NCBI GenBank assembly: GCA_902779675.1
Contig: CACZCK010000009.1
Location: 1 to 64,000 of the forward strand
Reading direction: 5' to 3'
DNA length: 64,000 bases
DNA from: an uncultured Coriobacteriaceae bacterium
Lineage (GTDB): Bacteria > Actinomycetota > Coriobacteriia > Coriobacteriales > Atopobiaceae
The position numbers were made by a program, and so were the translations under genes. Under the pieces are notes generated by a model that worked only from the letters and a program-made list of their open reading frames with translations, did not search any database and was not told the origin of the DNA. Positions 1 to 7,897 of this stretch are shown piece after piece. Position 1 is the stretch's first letter. Each line of letters opens with the position of its first letter.

Positions 1-390
1 GCGGTGCGGTTCTTCACCACCGCCCAGCTCGTGCTCCTGCTCACGCGCGCCAGCCGCTCCGGCGACCTCGAGCGCCTCATGGCCGACATCGCGCGCTGCG
101 ACCTGATCGTGCTGGACGAGTTCGGGTACGTCCCCATCGACGTCGACGGCGCGCGCCTGCTCTTCCAGGTGATGAGCGACTGCTACGAGCGGCGCTCGAT
201 GATACTGACCACCAACATAGAGTTCTCCAGGTGGGGCGTCGTGCTCGGGGACGACAAGCTGGCGTCCGCCCTGATAGACCGCATCGTCCACCACGGGCGC
301 CTCGTCGAGTTCGGCGGCGCCAGCCGCCGCATGGAGGAGGCGCTCATGCTCGGGAAGGGAGGCGGCAATGCCATTCGACAGTCCGCTTGA
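1..390 (+). CDS. istB: IS21-family helper ATPase IstB, 3' part
   Basis: C-terminal 129 residues of an IstB-type AAA+ ATPase, the target-selection helper of IS21 transposases; the frame is open to the window edge, so the 5' part lies outside. The Walker B/sensor region is visible (LIVLDEFGYVP near the middle), followed by the IstB signature ARLLFQVMSDCYERRSMILT and FSRWG, ending with DRIVHHGRLVEF. The Walker A loop would be upstream of the window. The partner transposase istA is expected further upstream. No terminal inverted repeat was recognised downstream. Family assignment is firm; whether the element is intact cannot be judged here. Confidence 0.93.
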   Translation, partial: AVRFFTTAQLVLLLTRASRSGDLERLMADIARCDLIVLDEFGYVPIDVDGARLLFQVMSDCYERRSMILTTNIEFSRWGVVLGDDKLASALIDRIVHHGRLVEFGGASRRMEEALMLGKGGGNAIRQSA

Positions 391-589
391 GGCCGCGAGG
401 AAGAGGGCGCGCGAGCTTGGCGGGTGCCCCGTCTGGGCGCTCGAGGACTTCTACACCGACCACTGGGACTTCGAGACGCTCTGCTCGGATTTCGGGTGCG
501 AGGAGTGCGTGGCCGACCCCGAGGACATGGGGCCGACGGAGCCGTGGGCCACAGACGCGGCCGCTCAGTTCGCCGACATACCGTTCTAG
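368..589 (+). CDS. small acidic hypothetical protein following istB
   Basis: A 73-residue protein starting inside the last codons of istB (23-bp overlap), with a good ribosome site (GGGAGGC) just before its ATG, which suggests translational coupling. It is rich in Asp/Glu and aromatics with a Cys pair (CSDFGCEEC), and ends in a short Phe-containing tail. I do not recognise a family. Its position suggests a passenger of the IS21 element or of a derived island gene. It could be non-functional, but the start context is better than chance. Confidence 0.55.
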   Translation: MPFDSPLEAARKRARELGGCPVWALEDFYTDHWDFETLCSDFGCEECVADPEDMGPTEPWATDAAAQFADIPF

Positions 590-649
590 CAGTTCGGGGC
601 CGTGGCAACGGTCACGGCCCCTCATGTAAACAGGTCCGCGTGGTCGCTA

Positions 650-1129
650 TCAAACTGTCGGTTGTCGACATAGCAAGGTGTCGACTTCCTCATTGACGAA
701 TACAACCATGTCGCGCTTGCACATCTCGCGGAAGTCGCCGCTGTTGAGGAGCGCCACCACGGCGGCGCGTCCCTTGGCGTCGTAGTCCTGCAGCGGGTGC
801 GCGCTCCATGGCGGGGTGAGGGCGTCGCCCGTGGCCCCCTTGCAGAAGGTGCCGAGCCTCGCGGTGGTGAGCGCGTGGCGGCTCCCCGTGCGCTCGTCGG
901 TCACGTAGTACTGCCCCTGCGTCACAAGCAGCACTAGCATCTGGCTCCTGTTCCCGCACCTGCGGCGGAACGCGCAGTCGGCGCCGTCCATGAGGATGCG
1001 CTCGAACTCGGGCGCGGGCTGGTCGCGCTTGGCCTTGGGTGTCTCGCGCTCGATGTCCCCGTGGACTATCAGGCTGCGCACGTCCACCTTCTCTTCGATG
1101 CCGAGGTCGAGCGTCATCTGGTTCTGCAT
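650..1129 (-). CDS. hypothetical protein, 159 aa
   Basis: The start is placed at the ATG preceded by GGGAGGACAGGAC on the minus strand; a longer frame upstream runs through an inverted repeat and is not credible. The product is soluble, starts with MQNQMTLDLGIEEKV, and has a central Cys/Arg patch (CAFRRRCGNRSQM) followed by a stretch of beta-strand character (LVLLVTQGQYYVTDE). No family recognised. It is transcribed away from the NYN operon and shares the 420-bp intergenic region holding the twin operators, so it may belong to the same accessory island. Confidence 0.6.
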   Translation of the reverse strand: MQNQMTLDLGIEEKVDVRSLIVHGDIERETPKAKRDQPAPEFERILMDGADCAFRRRCGNRSQMLVLLVTQGQYYVTDERTGSRHALTTARLGTFCKGATGDALTPPWSAHPLQDYDAKGRAAVVALLNSGDFREMCKRDMVVFVNEEVDTLLCRQPTV

Positions 1130-1158
1130 GTCCTGTCCTCCCGTCTGTAAGGCGGGGG

Positions 1159-1306
1159 AATCCCCTTCGGTCCCCCTGCGGGGATGCCATGCAAGGCGGA
1201 GGGGCACGGGTGGGCTGGGCAGTCCCTCCGCCGTCACCGGGAGCGGGATGTGGGAGGGGCCCGCGACGGTGTGCGAGGCTTGCCCGCAGAGGGACCGAAG
1301 GGGATT
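1159..1306. repeat. imperfect inverted repeat, 24-nt arms
   Basis: Left arm 1159-1182 (contains CCCCTTCGGTCCC) and right arm 1283-1306 (contains GGGACCGAAGGGG) are reverse complements over 24 nt with one mismatch, about 100 nt apart. They lie upstream of the minus-strand gene starting at 1129. This resembles a REP-like or decayed mobile palindromic unit; no transposase is linked to it. Confidence 0.6.
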
Positions 1307-1444
1307 GGAGGCGCTTTGGGTGGGGTGACGGGGCGCCGATCGTCGCTCGGCGGGGCGTCGCGGTCACATCAACCCCAGGATTTCCCTGCTGGAGACATGT
1401 CCTGGGAGACCTGTTGCGAGAAGGCAGGTGCCCAACAAAGATTT

Positions 1445-1530
1445 TTGGGACAAACAGTTGACAGAGTCCCAAACAGAGTAGTAGGATGCAACTATAAAGA
1501 GTTTGGGACACAGAATAGAGTATGTCCCAA
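1445..1530 (+). promoter_or_regulatory. promoter with twin operators TTGGGAC-N14-GTCCCAA
   Basis: Two copies of the dyad TTGGGAC-N14-GTCCCAA lie at 1445-1472 and 1503-1530, with identical 14-nt spacers and centres 58 bp apart. A plausible sigma-70 promoter overlaps the first copy: TTGACA (1458-1463), an 18-nt spacer and TAGGAT (1482-1487). The second dyad is downstream of the -10 and ends 18 nt before the NYN start codon. The arrangement is typical of repression at and downstream of a promoter. The binding protein is unknown. Confidence 0.6.
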
Positions 1531-1548
1531 GAGTGAAAGGCGGGGATC

Positions 1549-2022
1549 ATGAACAGGCGTACCGAGCTTCGGAAGAGGGACAGGGCCACCCGCAGGCTGT
1601 TTGTGGTGGATATCGAGAATGCGGTAGGGTGCGGCGTGGTCGACGAGGAGTCCTGCGTGCGTGTCGAGCGCAGGGTCGAGAGCGTTTATCGTCCGAACTC
1701 CGGCGATTTGACCGTCCTTGGGGTGAGCCACAAGAACAACTTCTTTCCCGCTCATGCGTGGAGCGGCGCGAGGGTGGTCTTGAGGGAGGGCCACGATGGC
1801 GCCGACCTTGCCTTGGAGAGCGTTCTCTCTCACGAGAACGTGGAGGAGCGCTTCGGAGAGGTCGTAATCGTCTCTGGCGACGGACTTTTCGCCAGGCAGG
1901 CGGAACGTCTCAAATCCCTCGGCGTAAAGGTGACCGTGGACGCACGCGCCAGACAGCTTGCGCGAGTTCTGGCATTCAGCTGCTCCTGCGTCAGGCTTGC
2001 ACCGAGCCTGCTTGCCGCATGA
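1549..2022 (+). CDS. NYN/PIN-like nuclease-fold protein
   Basis: A 157-residue protein with the acidic pattern of NYN-domain (PIN-like) RNases: LFVVDIENAVG with Asp21/Asn24, GHDGADLAL with Asp83/Asp86, and VVIVSGDGLFA with Asp111, followed by an LKSLGVKVTV segment. These acidic residues would bind the metal used for RNA cleavage. The N-terminal 16 residues are very basic. It is the first gene downstream of the twin-operator promoter and 57 bp ahead of the specificity-like gene, so it is probably the lead cistron of that operon. Nuclease activity is inferred from fold motifs only. Confidence 0.75.
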   Translation: MNRRTELRKRDRATRRLFVVDIENAVGCGVVDEESCVRVERRVESVYRPNSGDLTVLGVSHKNNFFPAHAWSGARVVLREGHDGADLALESVLSHENVEERFGEVVIVSGDGLFARQAERLKSLGVKVTVDARARQLARVLAFSCSCVRLAPSLLAA

Positions 2023-2079
2023 GCCTCCTAACGGCGGCACTAGAATGTGAATGAACACAAAACAATGGGAAGGTTACTC

Positions 2080-3537
2080 ATGACTCAGAACGTATTTGAT
2101 GCCCAGCGGCTCGAGGAAGACGTGCGCCGCGCACAGTCCGAATGGCTGGATTACGGCTCCAGGCAGATCGATATCGCCGACGAGGCGTTCGAGGCCATAG
2201 ACCGCTACATAGGCGTTCGTCAGGACGATGTTCTCCTTTGCGAAACCACCTGCCTTGACTATGCTGCTCATGTTCTGGATGCGGGAGTCGGGGTTAAGGA
2301 GCTCTGGCTTGTGCCCCCTGCGTACACAAGGTCTAGGCAAACTGATGACCTGTTTGATCGCCTCGCTGCGGCTCTGAGCGAGAGCTGCGGCGCGCTGCTT
2401 CGCTCCCTTGAGTGGCACACCGCCTTCAAGGGACTGACCACCTCGGTCCCCGAAGGACCCTTCAAGCTGCTTGTGACCACACAGTTCTATGACCTGGACC
2501 TCTCCGCGTTCGAGCAGCCCAGGTACAACCCAGCTTGGGTCGGCATGCTCAACACCGAGGGGGCGACGGGTGCGGTCCTCTACCCTTCCTCCGACAGCCA
2601 GGAGGGGCCCCATCCTGCCCTTTACATAACGTTTTCCCAGGGATTCTACTATCCCGAGGGATTCGTGCGGTCGCTCGAGATTCCCGGTGGGCGTGTGCTG
2701 CTCGCCCAAGGCGAGCCCACGGGTGCCTTCCACATGGAGGACCTCTCAGACCCCGACGACCCATGGTCCCTCGACGCAACGCCAGTCACCCACGCGCTGA
2801 ATGATGGCTGCGTGATCCCCAGCGTCGTCCGCCATGGAACGAAGGTGCTGGAGGAGAGGACGCTCGGAGAGCTGGCGTCCAGGATCAGTCGCGGCACGAC
2901 CCTGAGCGAGAGGGACCTTGACGTCAGGGAGCTGGACCTCTCGAAGGAGGCGACTCCCTTCGGGATTGGTGAGATTGCCTATCTGGTTGGGACGGGGGGC
3001 GGCTTCGCCCCTTCCACCACCGAGTTCTACGCGTATCCAGGCGACCTGTACTACATCGACGGCGCATGCTTCAAGAACGGGGTCATCCGACCGAAGGTGC
3101 TCGACTCCATGCCGGAGGGCCAGGATCGATACACCGTCGACGAGCACGACGGCAAGGTGCTGCTTGTGTCGAGGAGCAGCAAGGAGGTCGCGGTGTACGA
3201 GCACATCCGCAAGAAAACCCTGATCGGCAACAGCGTGTTCGTGGTGCGCCTCGGAGAAGACGTCGACATGGACTACCTCGCGTGCTGGATGCGTGGCGAC
3301 TACGTAAGGGCATGGATGCGCAATAGTGGGAGGCGGCTTACGAAGGCGTCCCTTGCGAGCCTCCCCGTTCCAATCCTTTCTGGCGAAGCCATGGAGCAGA
3401 CGGTCCGCTACGAGCGCTCGCTCGATCAGAGGATATTCAAACTAGGCCAGGAGCTCGCCTCGCTGAGGCTGAGCAACCGGTTCAACCCGCTTGCCTCCGC
3501 AAACCAGCACGGGCTTGAGGGGTGCGAGGATGAGTAG
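2080..3537 (+). CDS. type I restriction specificity/N6-methylase-like protein, catalytic motifs not seen
   Basis: 485 residues starting at the ATG preceded by GGGAAGG (in-frame ATGs at 2047 and 2065 lack such a site). Roughly the last 200 residues look like a target-recognition half of HsdS or of an N6-adenine methylase C-terminus: RTLGELASRISRG, then KVLLVSRSSKEVAVYE, then NSVFVVRL, DYLACWMRG, and LTKASLASLPVPIL followed by a helical tail. The N-terminal half resembles a methylase-like scaffold (TGAVLYPSSDS), but I see neither an AdoMet-binding FxGxG nor an NPPY/F motif, so it is probably not an active methyltransferase. No HsdR or HsdM is nearby. Its stop overlaps the next start by 8 bp. 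Confidence 0.6.
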   Translation: MTQNVFDAQRLEEDVRRAQSEWLDYGSRQIDIADEAFEAIDRYIGVRQDDVLLCETTCLDYAAHVLDAGVGVKELWLVPPAYTRSRQTDDLFDRLAAALSESCGALLRSLEWHTAFKGLTTSVPEGPFKLLVTTQFYDLDLSAFEQPRYNPAWVGMLNTEGATGAVLYPSSDSQEGPHPALYITFSQGFYYPEGFVRSLEIPGGRVLLAQGEPTGAFHMEDLSDPDDPWSLDATPVTHALNDGCVIPSVVRHGTKVLEERTLGELASRISRGTTLSERDLDVRELDLSKEATPFGIGEIAYLVGTGGGFAPSTTEFYAYPGDLYYIDGACFKNGVIRPKVLDSMPEGQDRYTVDEHDGKVLLVSRSSKEVAVYEHIRKKTLIGNSVFVVRLGEDVDMDYLACWMRGDYVRAWMRNSGRRLTKASLASLPVPILSGEAMEQTVRYERSLDQRIFKLGQELASLRLSNRFNPLASANQHGLEGCEDE

Positions 3538-5479
3538 CCTGTACGAGCACGGGCGCCATGGAATCACCCGGGATGAGATGTGCGTAATCGAGAGGCGTGC
3601 CGACGGTTCGCTGCAGACTGCCTTTCACCCCATCAGTTACGATGATGAGGTTCTCGGACGCCTCCGCGAGCTGAGCGAGAAGACGAAGAGCGAGGAAAGG
3701 GAGCAGGCCGCGAAGCTATTTGAAGGCGTCGCCCCGATCCTGGAGAACGTGGTGGGGGTCCAAGGGACGGACGTGGCGTCCATAGCCGCCCACTACCGAG
3801 ATGTCGCGTTGGGCGTCTACCGGTCGCTGGGCGTCACGGTCGACTACTCCGCGTACTTCCCTGAAACCTCTCATGACGGCTGGCACTATCCGACCGGCCC
3901 CCACTTCCTCCCTCCGTACTCAAAGATCACCAGAGAGTTCAACGTCCCTCGCCAGGCTGTTGAGGCTTGTAAGCCGCGACTGGAAGAGCCAGCGTACAGG
4001 GAGCTCGAATGGGCCTACCACCAGGCGACCGCGCTGAGGCCCCACCTCATGACAGCCCTCGATGGGTACGAGCGGACCTTCCGCACCTATGTCGAGGAGG
4101 CGAATCGGATCTATCCGGGAATCTTCGAGCCGAAGTCGTTCTGCAGGAACTTCTCCGCGACATACGGCGAGGCCGTGCTCGACTACGCGATAACGCCCGG
4201 CAACCAGTGCGTCGTCGAGAGGGTCGGCGAGTACTACTGGGCATGCGTGCTCGAGAGGTTGTACGGGGTCTACGACCGAAAAAGAAACGTCGTGGCGTAC
4301 TCCCACAGGAGGAGGGGCTTCAGCAACTACAAGCTCACCCTTGCGCCGAGGTGCGACCTCAAACTACTCCAAGAGACGAACTTCGGCTACGGAAGCGTGA
4401 GGTACTTCTGGACAACCCTGAGCTACAAAGGCGTCAGCGCCATCAACGCGCCGTTCCTCATCTTCTTCCATGGCGCGGGGAAGGTGAGATTCTCCGAGCA
4501 CACGTTCAACTACGAGGTGGAGGAGGAGAGCTTCGAGGCGTGCTTCAACGACGCGGTGAGAATCCATTCCGAGTACAGGGAGATGGGCGAGGCGGACTTC
4601 GTGGACAAGTACTTCCGCAAGTCGCTCGCGGACCTGTCGAGCCTGCTCACCATCGTGGCCAACACCGACACCTTCCTGCAGATCACCACGCTCGAGCGAT
4701 TCGACGCCCTCACGTCAGGATCGACGAACGCCCTCATCCCGAACGAGGGATTCGAGAGCATGAGCCTCGAGCTGACTCCGTACGAGGAGCGGGCCTGCGA
4801 CGCCATCGTGAAGGCGATCCTCTCGATTAGGGGCGCTTGGGACGTCGAGCGGATTGCGACGAACCCGAGGATTTGCGAGCTGCTAGACAAGGCATTCGGC
4901 CGGTACGAGTCGACCGGCCTGCAGCTCATCGTCAAGAAGGACCTCGTCAGGAGCCACATCGTCAAAGAGCTGGCCCCAGCAGTCTCTGGCAGGCGTGACG
5001 TCGGCGAACTTGCCAAGAAGCTCATCGCTCCCGATGACGGGGTCTTCGTAGAGACCTTCGAGGGGTATGACCTGATCAGCATGAGGGTGGACAAAGCCCT
5101 GTCAGCCATCAGGCCAATCAAGCGGCTGCGTAAGATCGCAACACTGACGAGATTCGAGTCAGTAATCGATTCGATCGTGTCCACGTGCCAGCAGATCGGG
5201 AGTCAAGCCCAGAGCTACATCTCTCGGTCGATAGACCCTGAGCTAAGACGCATGGTCCCCGAGCGCAATCGCCTCAAGTCCCAGCTGGACGCGACGAGCG
5301 CAGAAATCGAGAAAGCAAAGTACGGCGGCATCCCTGTTCCGGCTTGGCTAGCAAGACAGTCCCAGGGCCTGAAAACCCAGATTCGTAGCCTGGATGGCGC
5401 AATTGCCAAGCTTGAGCAGCAGAAGCGAAAGCTAACCGACTACATCAGGACGGTGAACTCAATCCGGACTGCAGGCTAG
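3530..5479 (+). CDS. large uncharacterised protein, 649 aa, C-terminal coiled coil
   Basis: Starts at the ATG inside ATGAGTAG, overlapping the previous stop by 8 bp, so it is translationally coupled to the specificity-like protein. No family recognised. The protein is soluble, with an aromatic-rich middle (YYWACVLERLYGVYDRKR, FGYGSVRYFWTTLSYKG) that may be an alpha/beta or beta-sandwich domain. The last ~80 residues hold two heptad-rich segments with a proline-containing break between them (ERNRLKSQLDATSAEIEKA and IRSLDGAIAKLEQQKRKL). No Walker, HNH, PD-(D/E)xK or TIR motif was seen. Its coupling to a DNA-recognition-like protein and a nuclease-fold protein suggests a multi-subunit complex; the function is unknown. 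Confidence 0.75.
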   Translation: MSSLYEHGRHGITRDEMCVIERRADGSLQTAFHPISYDDEVLGRLRELSEKTKSEEREQAAKLFEGVAPILENVVGVQGTDVASIAAHYRDVALGVYRSLGVTVDYSAYFPETSHDGWHYPTGPHFLPPYSKITREFNVPRQAVEACKPRLEEPAYRELEWAYHQATALRPHLMTALDGYERTFRTYVEEANRIYPGIFEPKSFCRNFSATYGEAVLDYAITPGNQCVVERVGEYYWACVLERLYGVYDRKRNVVAYSHRRRGFSNYKLTLAPRCDLKLLQETNFGYGSVRYFWTTLSYKGVSAINAPFLIFFHGAGKVRFSEHTFNYEVEEESFEACFNDAVRIHSEYREMGEADFVDKYFRKSLADLSSLLTIVANTDTFLQITTLERFDALTSGSTNALIPNEGFESMSLELTPYEERACDAIVKAILSIRGAWDVERIATNPRICELLDKAFGRYESTGLQLIVKKDLVRSHIVKELAPAVSGRRDVGELAKKLIAPDDGVFVETFEGYDLISMRVDKALSAIRPIKRLRKIATLTRFESVIDSIVSTCQQIGSQAQSYISRSIDPELRRMVPERNRLKSQLDATSAEIEKAKYGGIPVPAWLARQSQGLKTQIRSLDGAIAKLEQQKRKLTDYIRTVNSIRTAG

Positions 5480-5544
5480 GCGCTTGCTATTCCGTCAGCT
5501 TGTTGCTGTTTCTGTTCAGTGAAAGCCAGTGAGATGGGGTTAGG

Positions 5545-5835
5545 ATGACCGGAATGGAGCTCGGAGGAATCCTTGGAGACGCTGTCGGTGCGCTTGAAGG
5601 CGCCTCCACAGAGATTGATAACGCCGTAAACGCAATCTCGCAGGTCAATGGGAAGGCGATCTTGTCAGAGCAGACACATGACATGCTTGAATCCGAGTCG
5701 ATCGGCATGACGGCAGAAGAGTTTGGCGAATTGATTGGGTGCGTGCTTAACGAGCTCGAATCCGTTGTGGTGGAGGTCGAAAGCGCCATGAACCTACTGT
5801 GGACCATAGACGGCAAATCCATTGCAGTGTCATAG
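5545..5835 (+). CDS. small acidic protein with internal duplication
   Basis: A 96-residue protein 65 bp after the large operon gene, on the same strand. It appears to be two related halves: residues ~6-40 (LGDAVGALEGASTEIDNAVN, ending INxxDGKxI-like as VNGKAIL) and ~58-95 (LIGCVLNELESVVVEVESAM, ending IDGKSIAV). Highly acidic and helical, with no signal peptide or membrane segment. It could be a small regulator, inhibitor or cargo of the preceding operon. An alternative start is the next ATG, three codons later. No family recognised. Confidence 0.55.
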   Translation: MTGMELGGILGDAVGALEGASTEIDNAVNAISQVNGKAILSEQTHDMLESESIGMTAEEFGELIGCVLNELESVVVEVESAMNLLWTIDGKSIAVS

Positions 5836-5922
5836 CTTGCTTGTCTTTCGATGCATCCTGCTTCTCCAGTTTCCATACCGACAATAGAGACCCGAAGGCG
5901 GACGAAAGGGAAAGAGCTACTC

Positions 5923-6147
5923 CTAAGCTAGCCTCCCTTTCTCGACGAGCTCTTTGACAATCGTCGACTTGTGCACCCTGATGCGCCTGCCGATGTAGAT
6001 GTGGGGCAGCCCTTTGCAGATGTTGAACGACTTGGTCCGCCCGATGCCGAATACCTCCTGGAGGTCCCTCGGCGACAGCCACTCGGGCCTGTCGGACAGG
6101 GGCGAGTTGTCCCTGAGCGACGACGCCCCCGTTGCGATCTTGTCCAT
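5923..6147 (-). CDS. excisionase-like helix-turn-helix protein
   Basis: A 74-residue protein of the small MerR/HTH_17-type excisionase class: EWLSPRDLQEVFGIGRTKSF forms the helix-turn-helix and IGRRIRVHKSTIVKEL the wing. Such proteins bend DNA at att sites and steer tyrosine integrases towards excision. It follows the integrase gene with a 16-bp gap on the same strand, so the two are probably cotranscribed. The order int then xis is found in several actinobacterial islands. Confidence 0.82.
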   Translation of the reverse strand: MDKIATGASSLRDNSPLSDRPEWLSPRDLQEVFGIGRTKSFNICKGLPHIYIGRRIRVHKSTIVKELVEKGRLA

Positions 6148-6163
6148 CTTCTCCTCGCCTCCC

Positions 6164-7552
6164 TCACACCGCGGACTTCAGCATCTCGACCAGCTTCTCG
6201 GGCGGAAGCTGCGCGAGGAGCGTCCCGATGAGCTCCTTGGACACGCCGATACTGCCGTCGCTCTGTGGCACGGTGGTGGGGGCTGTGGGCTGTGCGGGGA
6301 CGGGCTGCGGTGTCGGCGCAGTCGCCCGCGGCGTCGCCTCCGTGCTCCTTCCGCTGAGCATGTCGCCGACCATCTCTGCCGCCGCCTCGTCGTTCGAGGG
6401 GATGGCATGGGCATAGACGTCCATGGTGAGGCTTGCGCTTGAGTGCCCCAGCCGGTGCTGCACGGTTTTGATGTCCGCCCCCTTGCCGATGAGCAGCGTG
6501 GCCTGCGTGTGCCTGAGCTCGTGGAAGTTGAACCCGACGTAGGTCTGCCTGGTAACGTCGCAGCCGACGTTCGGCATGTACTGGGTAACCTCCTCGTAGC
6601 GCCCGAGCCCGTGCTCCACGAAAAACTGCCTGCGCCATCGGGAGAACGAGTTGGGATCGATGAGGCCGTAGGTGCTCGAGGTGCAGACGGGCGTCTCACG
6701 GCCCTGGTCCATACCCTGCACCTCCATCTCACGGGCCTGCTGTGCCTTCCACTCCTTGAGGAACAGCACGGTGCCGTCGTCTATGCCGATCCAGCGCATC
6801 GACTTCTCGCTCTTTGGGGCGCGGAGCTTCTTATCATGGGCCCACTGCTGCCCCACGAAAATCCTCTTCCGCCTGAAGTCGACGTCCTTCCACATGAGGC
6901 CGAGAGCCTCGCCGCGCCGGACGCCGGTGGCCAGCGCGAGCCAGACCGCCACGATGTGGCCAGTCCTCTTCTCCGAACGCAGGTCGGAGGCGAGCCTCAC
7001 CGCCTGCTCGAGGGAGAGCGCGTGCCGTTCCCTGCGCTTCTGCCTCGGCGCGTCCACGTTGTCGCAGGGGTTGTAGGGAATGAGGCCCTCCCGCACCGCC
7101 GACTTCATCACCAGCGAGAGGGCGCCGTTCACGTTGTGGATGTACGAGGCGGTGCGCCCCTCCTTGCGGAGCGTGTCGTAGGCAGCGTTCACCGTCGCGG
7201 TCGTGACCTCGTTGATGAGGTAGGCTCCAAGGAGCTCCTTGATCTTCCTGACGTGCTGGCCGTCCCGCTTCACGGTGAGCGGCGAGAGGGTGTCGGACTT
7301 CTGCCGGCGCTCGAGCCACTTGTCCGCGTACTCCGCGAGCGTCACCTTCTCCAGGTTTGCGAACCCCTGCTCGAGCTCGATGCGGTAGAGCTCGAGCTGG
7401 CGTCTGGCCTCCGCCTTGTTGCCGTAGACCGTCCTCCTGGGAGACTTGACGTACTTCTTGGTAATCGGGTCTTTACCTATGCAATGCCTGATGTAGTAGA
7501 TCTTGCCGCGAACCTTCTCCTCGATGGTTCCCTCTCCGATGACCTTGGGCAT
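6164..7552 (-). CDS. int: tyrosine-recombinase integrase
   Basis: 462 residues. An N-terminal AP2-like arm-binding region (GKIYYIRHC, residues 17-24) is followed by a SAM-like core-binding domain (residues ~72-165, TLAEYADKWLERR) and the catalytic domain. Catalytic residues visible: Arg212 in TGVRRGEALGL, a Lys near 247-250, His344 and Arg347 in HELRHTQATLL, His370 in RLGHSSASLT, and Tyr380 in TMDVYAH. After the catalytic domain there is a Pro/Thr-rich linker and a short helical tail (KELIGTLLAQLPPEKLVEML). It starts ~220 bp from an initiator-tRNA 3' half, its likely attachment site. Confidence 0.95.
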   Translation of the reverse strand: MPKVIGEGTIEEKVRGKIYYIRHCIGKDPITKKYVKSPRRTVYGNKAEARRQLELYRIELEQGFANLEKVTLAEYADKWLERRQKSDTLSPLTVKRDGQHVRKIKELLGAYLINEVTTATVNAAYDTLRKEGRTASYIHNVNGALSLVMKSAVREGLIPYNPCDNVDAPRQKRRERHALSLEQAVRLASDLRSEKRTGHIVAVWLALATGVRRGEALGLMWKDVDFRRKRIFVGQQWAHDKKLRAPKSEKSMRWIGIDDGTVLFLKEWKAQQAREMEVQGMDQGRETPVCTSSTYGLIDPNSFSRWRRQFFVEHGLGRYEEVTQYMPNVGCDVTRQTYVGFNFHELRHTQATLLIGKGADIKTVQHRLGHSSASLTMDVYAHAIPSNDEAAAEMVGDMLSGRSTEATPRATAPTPQPVPAQPTAPTTVPQSDGSIGVSKELIGTLLAQLPPEKLVEMLKSAV

Positions 7553-7661
7553 CTCTTCCTCCTGACAAACCCTGCTCTCCTTGCATTCGTCGATTTGCGC
7601 CTCTCGCCCACGAGGAGCTGTCGCGTGGACGAATTTTGGACGAATGATGCCAAGAAGGGCC

Positions 7662-7691
7662 TCACCTGTCTAGCAGGTGACAATGTGTCAG
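7662..7691. promoter_or_regulatory. dyads between integrase and att copy
   Basis: Two small dyads lie upstream of int: TCACCTG-tctag-CAGGTGA (7662-7680) and an overlapping TGACA-N-TGTCA (to 7691). They could be integrase arm sites or an int operator. This is a sequence observation only; the rest of the 7553-7775 gap shows nothing else clear. Confidence 0.35.
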
Positions 7692-7775
7692 GGGTATGCA
7701 TTTGCGCAGGTAAACCCACCAATGGAGTCAACACTTGCGTATAATTGCTCAAGGCTGCTAACTGGCGTGGGGGCA

Positions 7776-7856
7776 ACTCATAACCCGGAGGTCGTAGGTT
7801 CAAATCCTGCCCCCGCGACCAACTTCTCGCAGGCCCTCCGGGGCCTGTTTTCGTAT
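7776..7856 (+). other. att-like site: 3' half of initiator tRNA(fMet) plus terminator, copy 1
   Basis: The sequence from ACTCATAACCC through GGTTCAAATCC to CCCCGCGACCA matches the anticodon arm (CAU anticodon), T arm, acceptor 3' strand and encoded CCA of an actinobacterial initiator tRNA. The 5' half is missing, so this is not a functional tRNA gene. A rho-independent terminator follows (AGGCCC-tccg-GGGCCT then GTTTT). It is repeated at 10375-10498. Together with the adjacent integrase it marks a tRNA-targeted integration boundary. Confidence 0.8.
7829..7852 (+). terminator. tRNA-type intrinsic terminator
   Basis: Stem AGGCCC/GGGCCT with a 4-nt loop and a following GTTTT tract, immediately after the tRNA 3' half. 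The same structure, with one loop base changed, follows the second copy at about 10472-10495. Confidence 0.75.
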
Positions 7857-7866
7857 CTCGACCCAG

Positions 7867-7897
7867 TTCGCGCACAGGGGGTACCCCTGTGCGCGAA
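7867..7897. repeat. perfect palindrome, TTCGCGCACAGGGG arms
   Basis: Fourteen-base arms TTCGCGCACAGGGG and CCCCTGTGCGCGAA around a 3-nt GTA spacer. It belongs to the GGGG/CCCC-core palindrome family seen elsewhere in this window (33054, 42984, 51818, 55231, 56230, 62334). Here it sits exactly where the truncated BspA-like frame begins. Confidence 0.75.

Noticed and set aside
690..1589. 299-codon minus-strand frame through the promoter region
   Set aside because: Crosses the inverted repeat and the twin operators; the shorter frame starting at 1129 has the ribosome site.
2080..3537. Complete type I restriction-modification locus
   Set aside because: No HsdR helicase/nuclease and no methylase motifs are present; only a specificity-like C-terminus is seen.
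7776..7831. Complete tRNA gene
   Set aside because: Only the anticodon arm to CCA end is present; D arm and 5' acceptor strand are missing in both copies.
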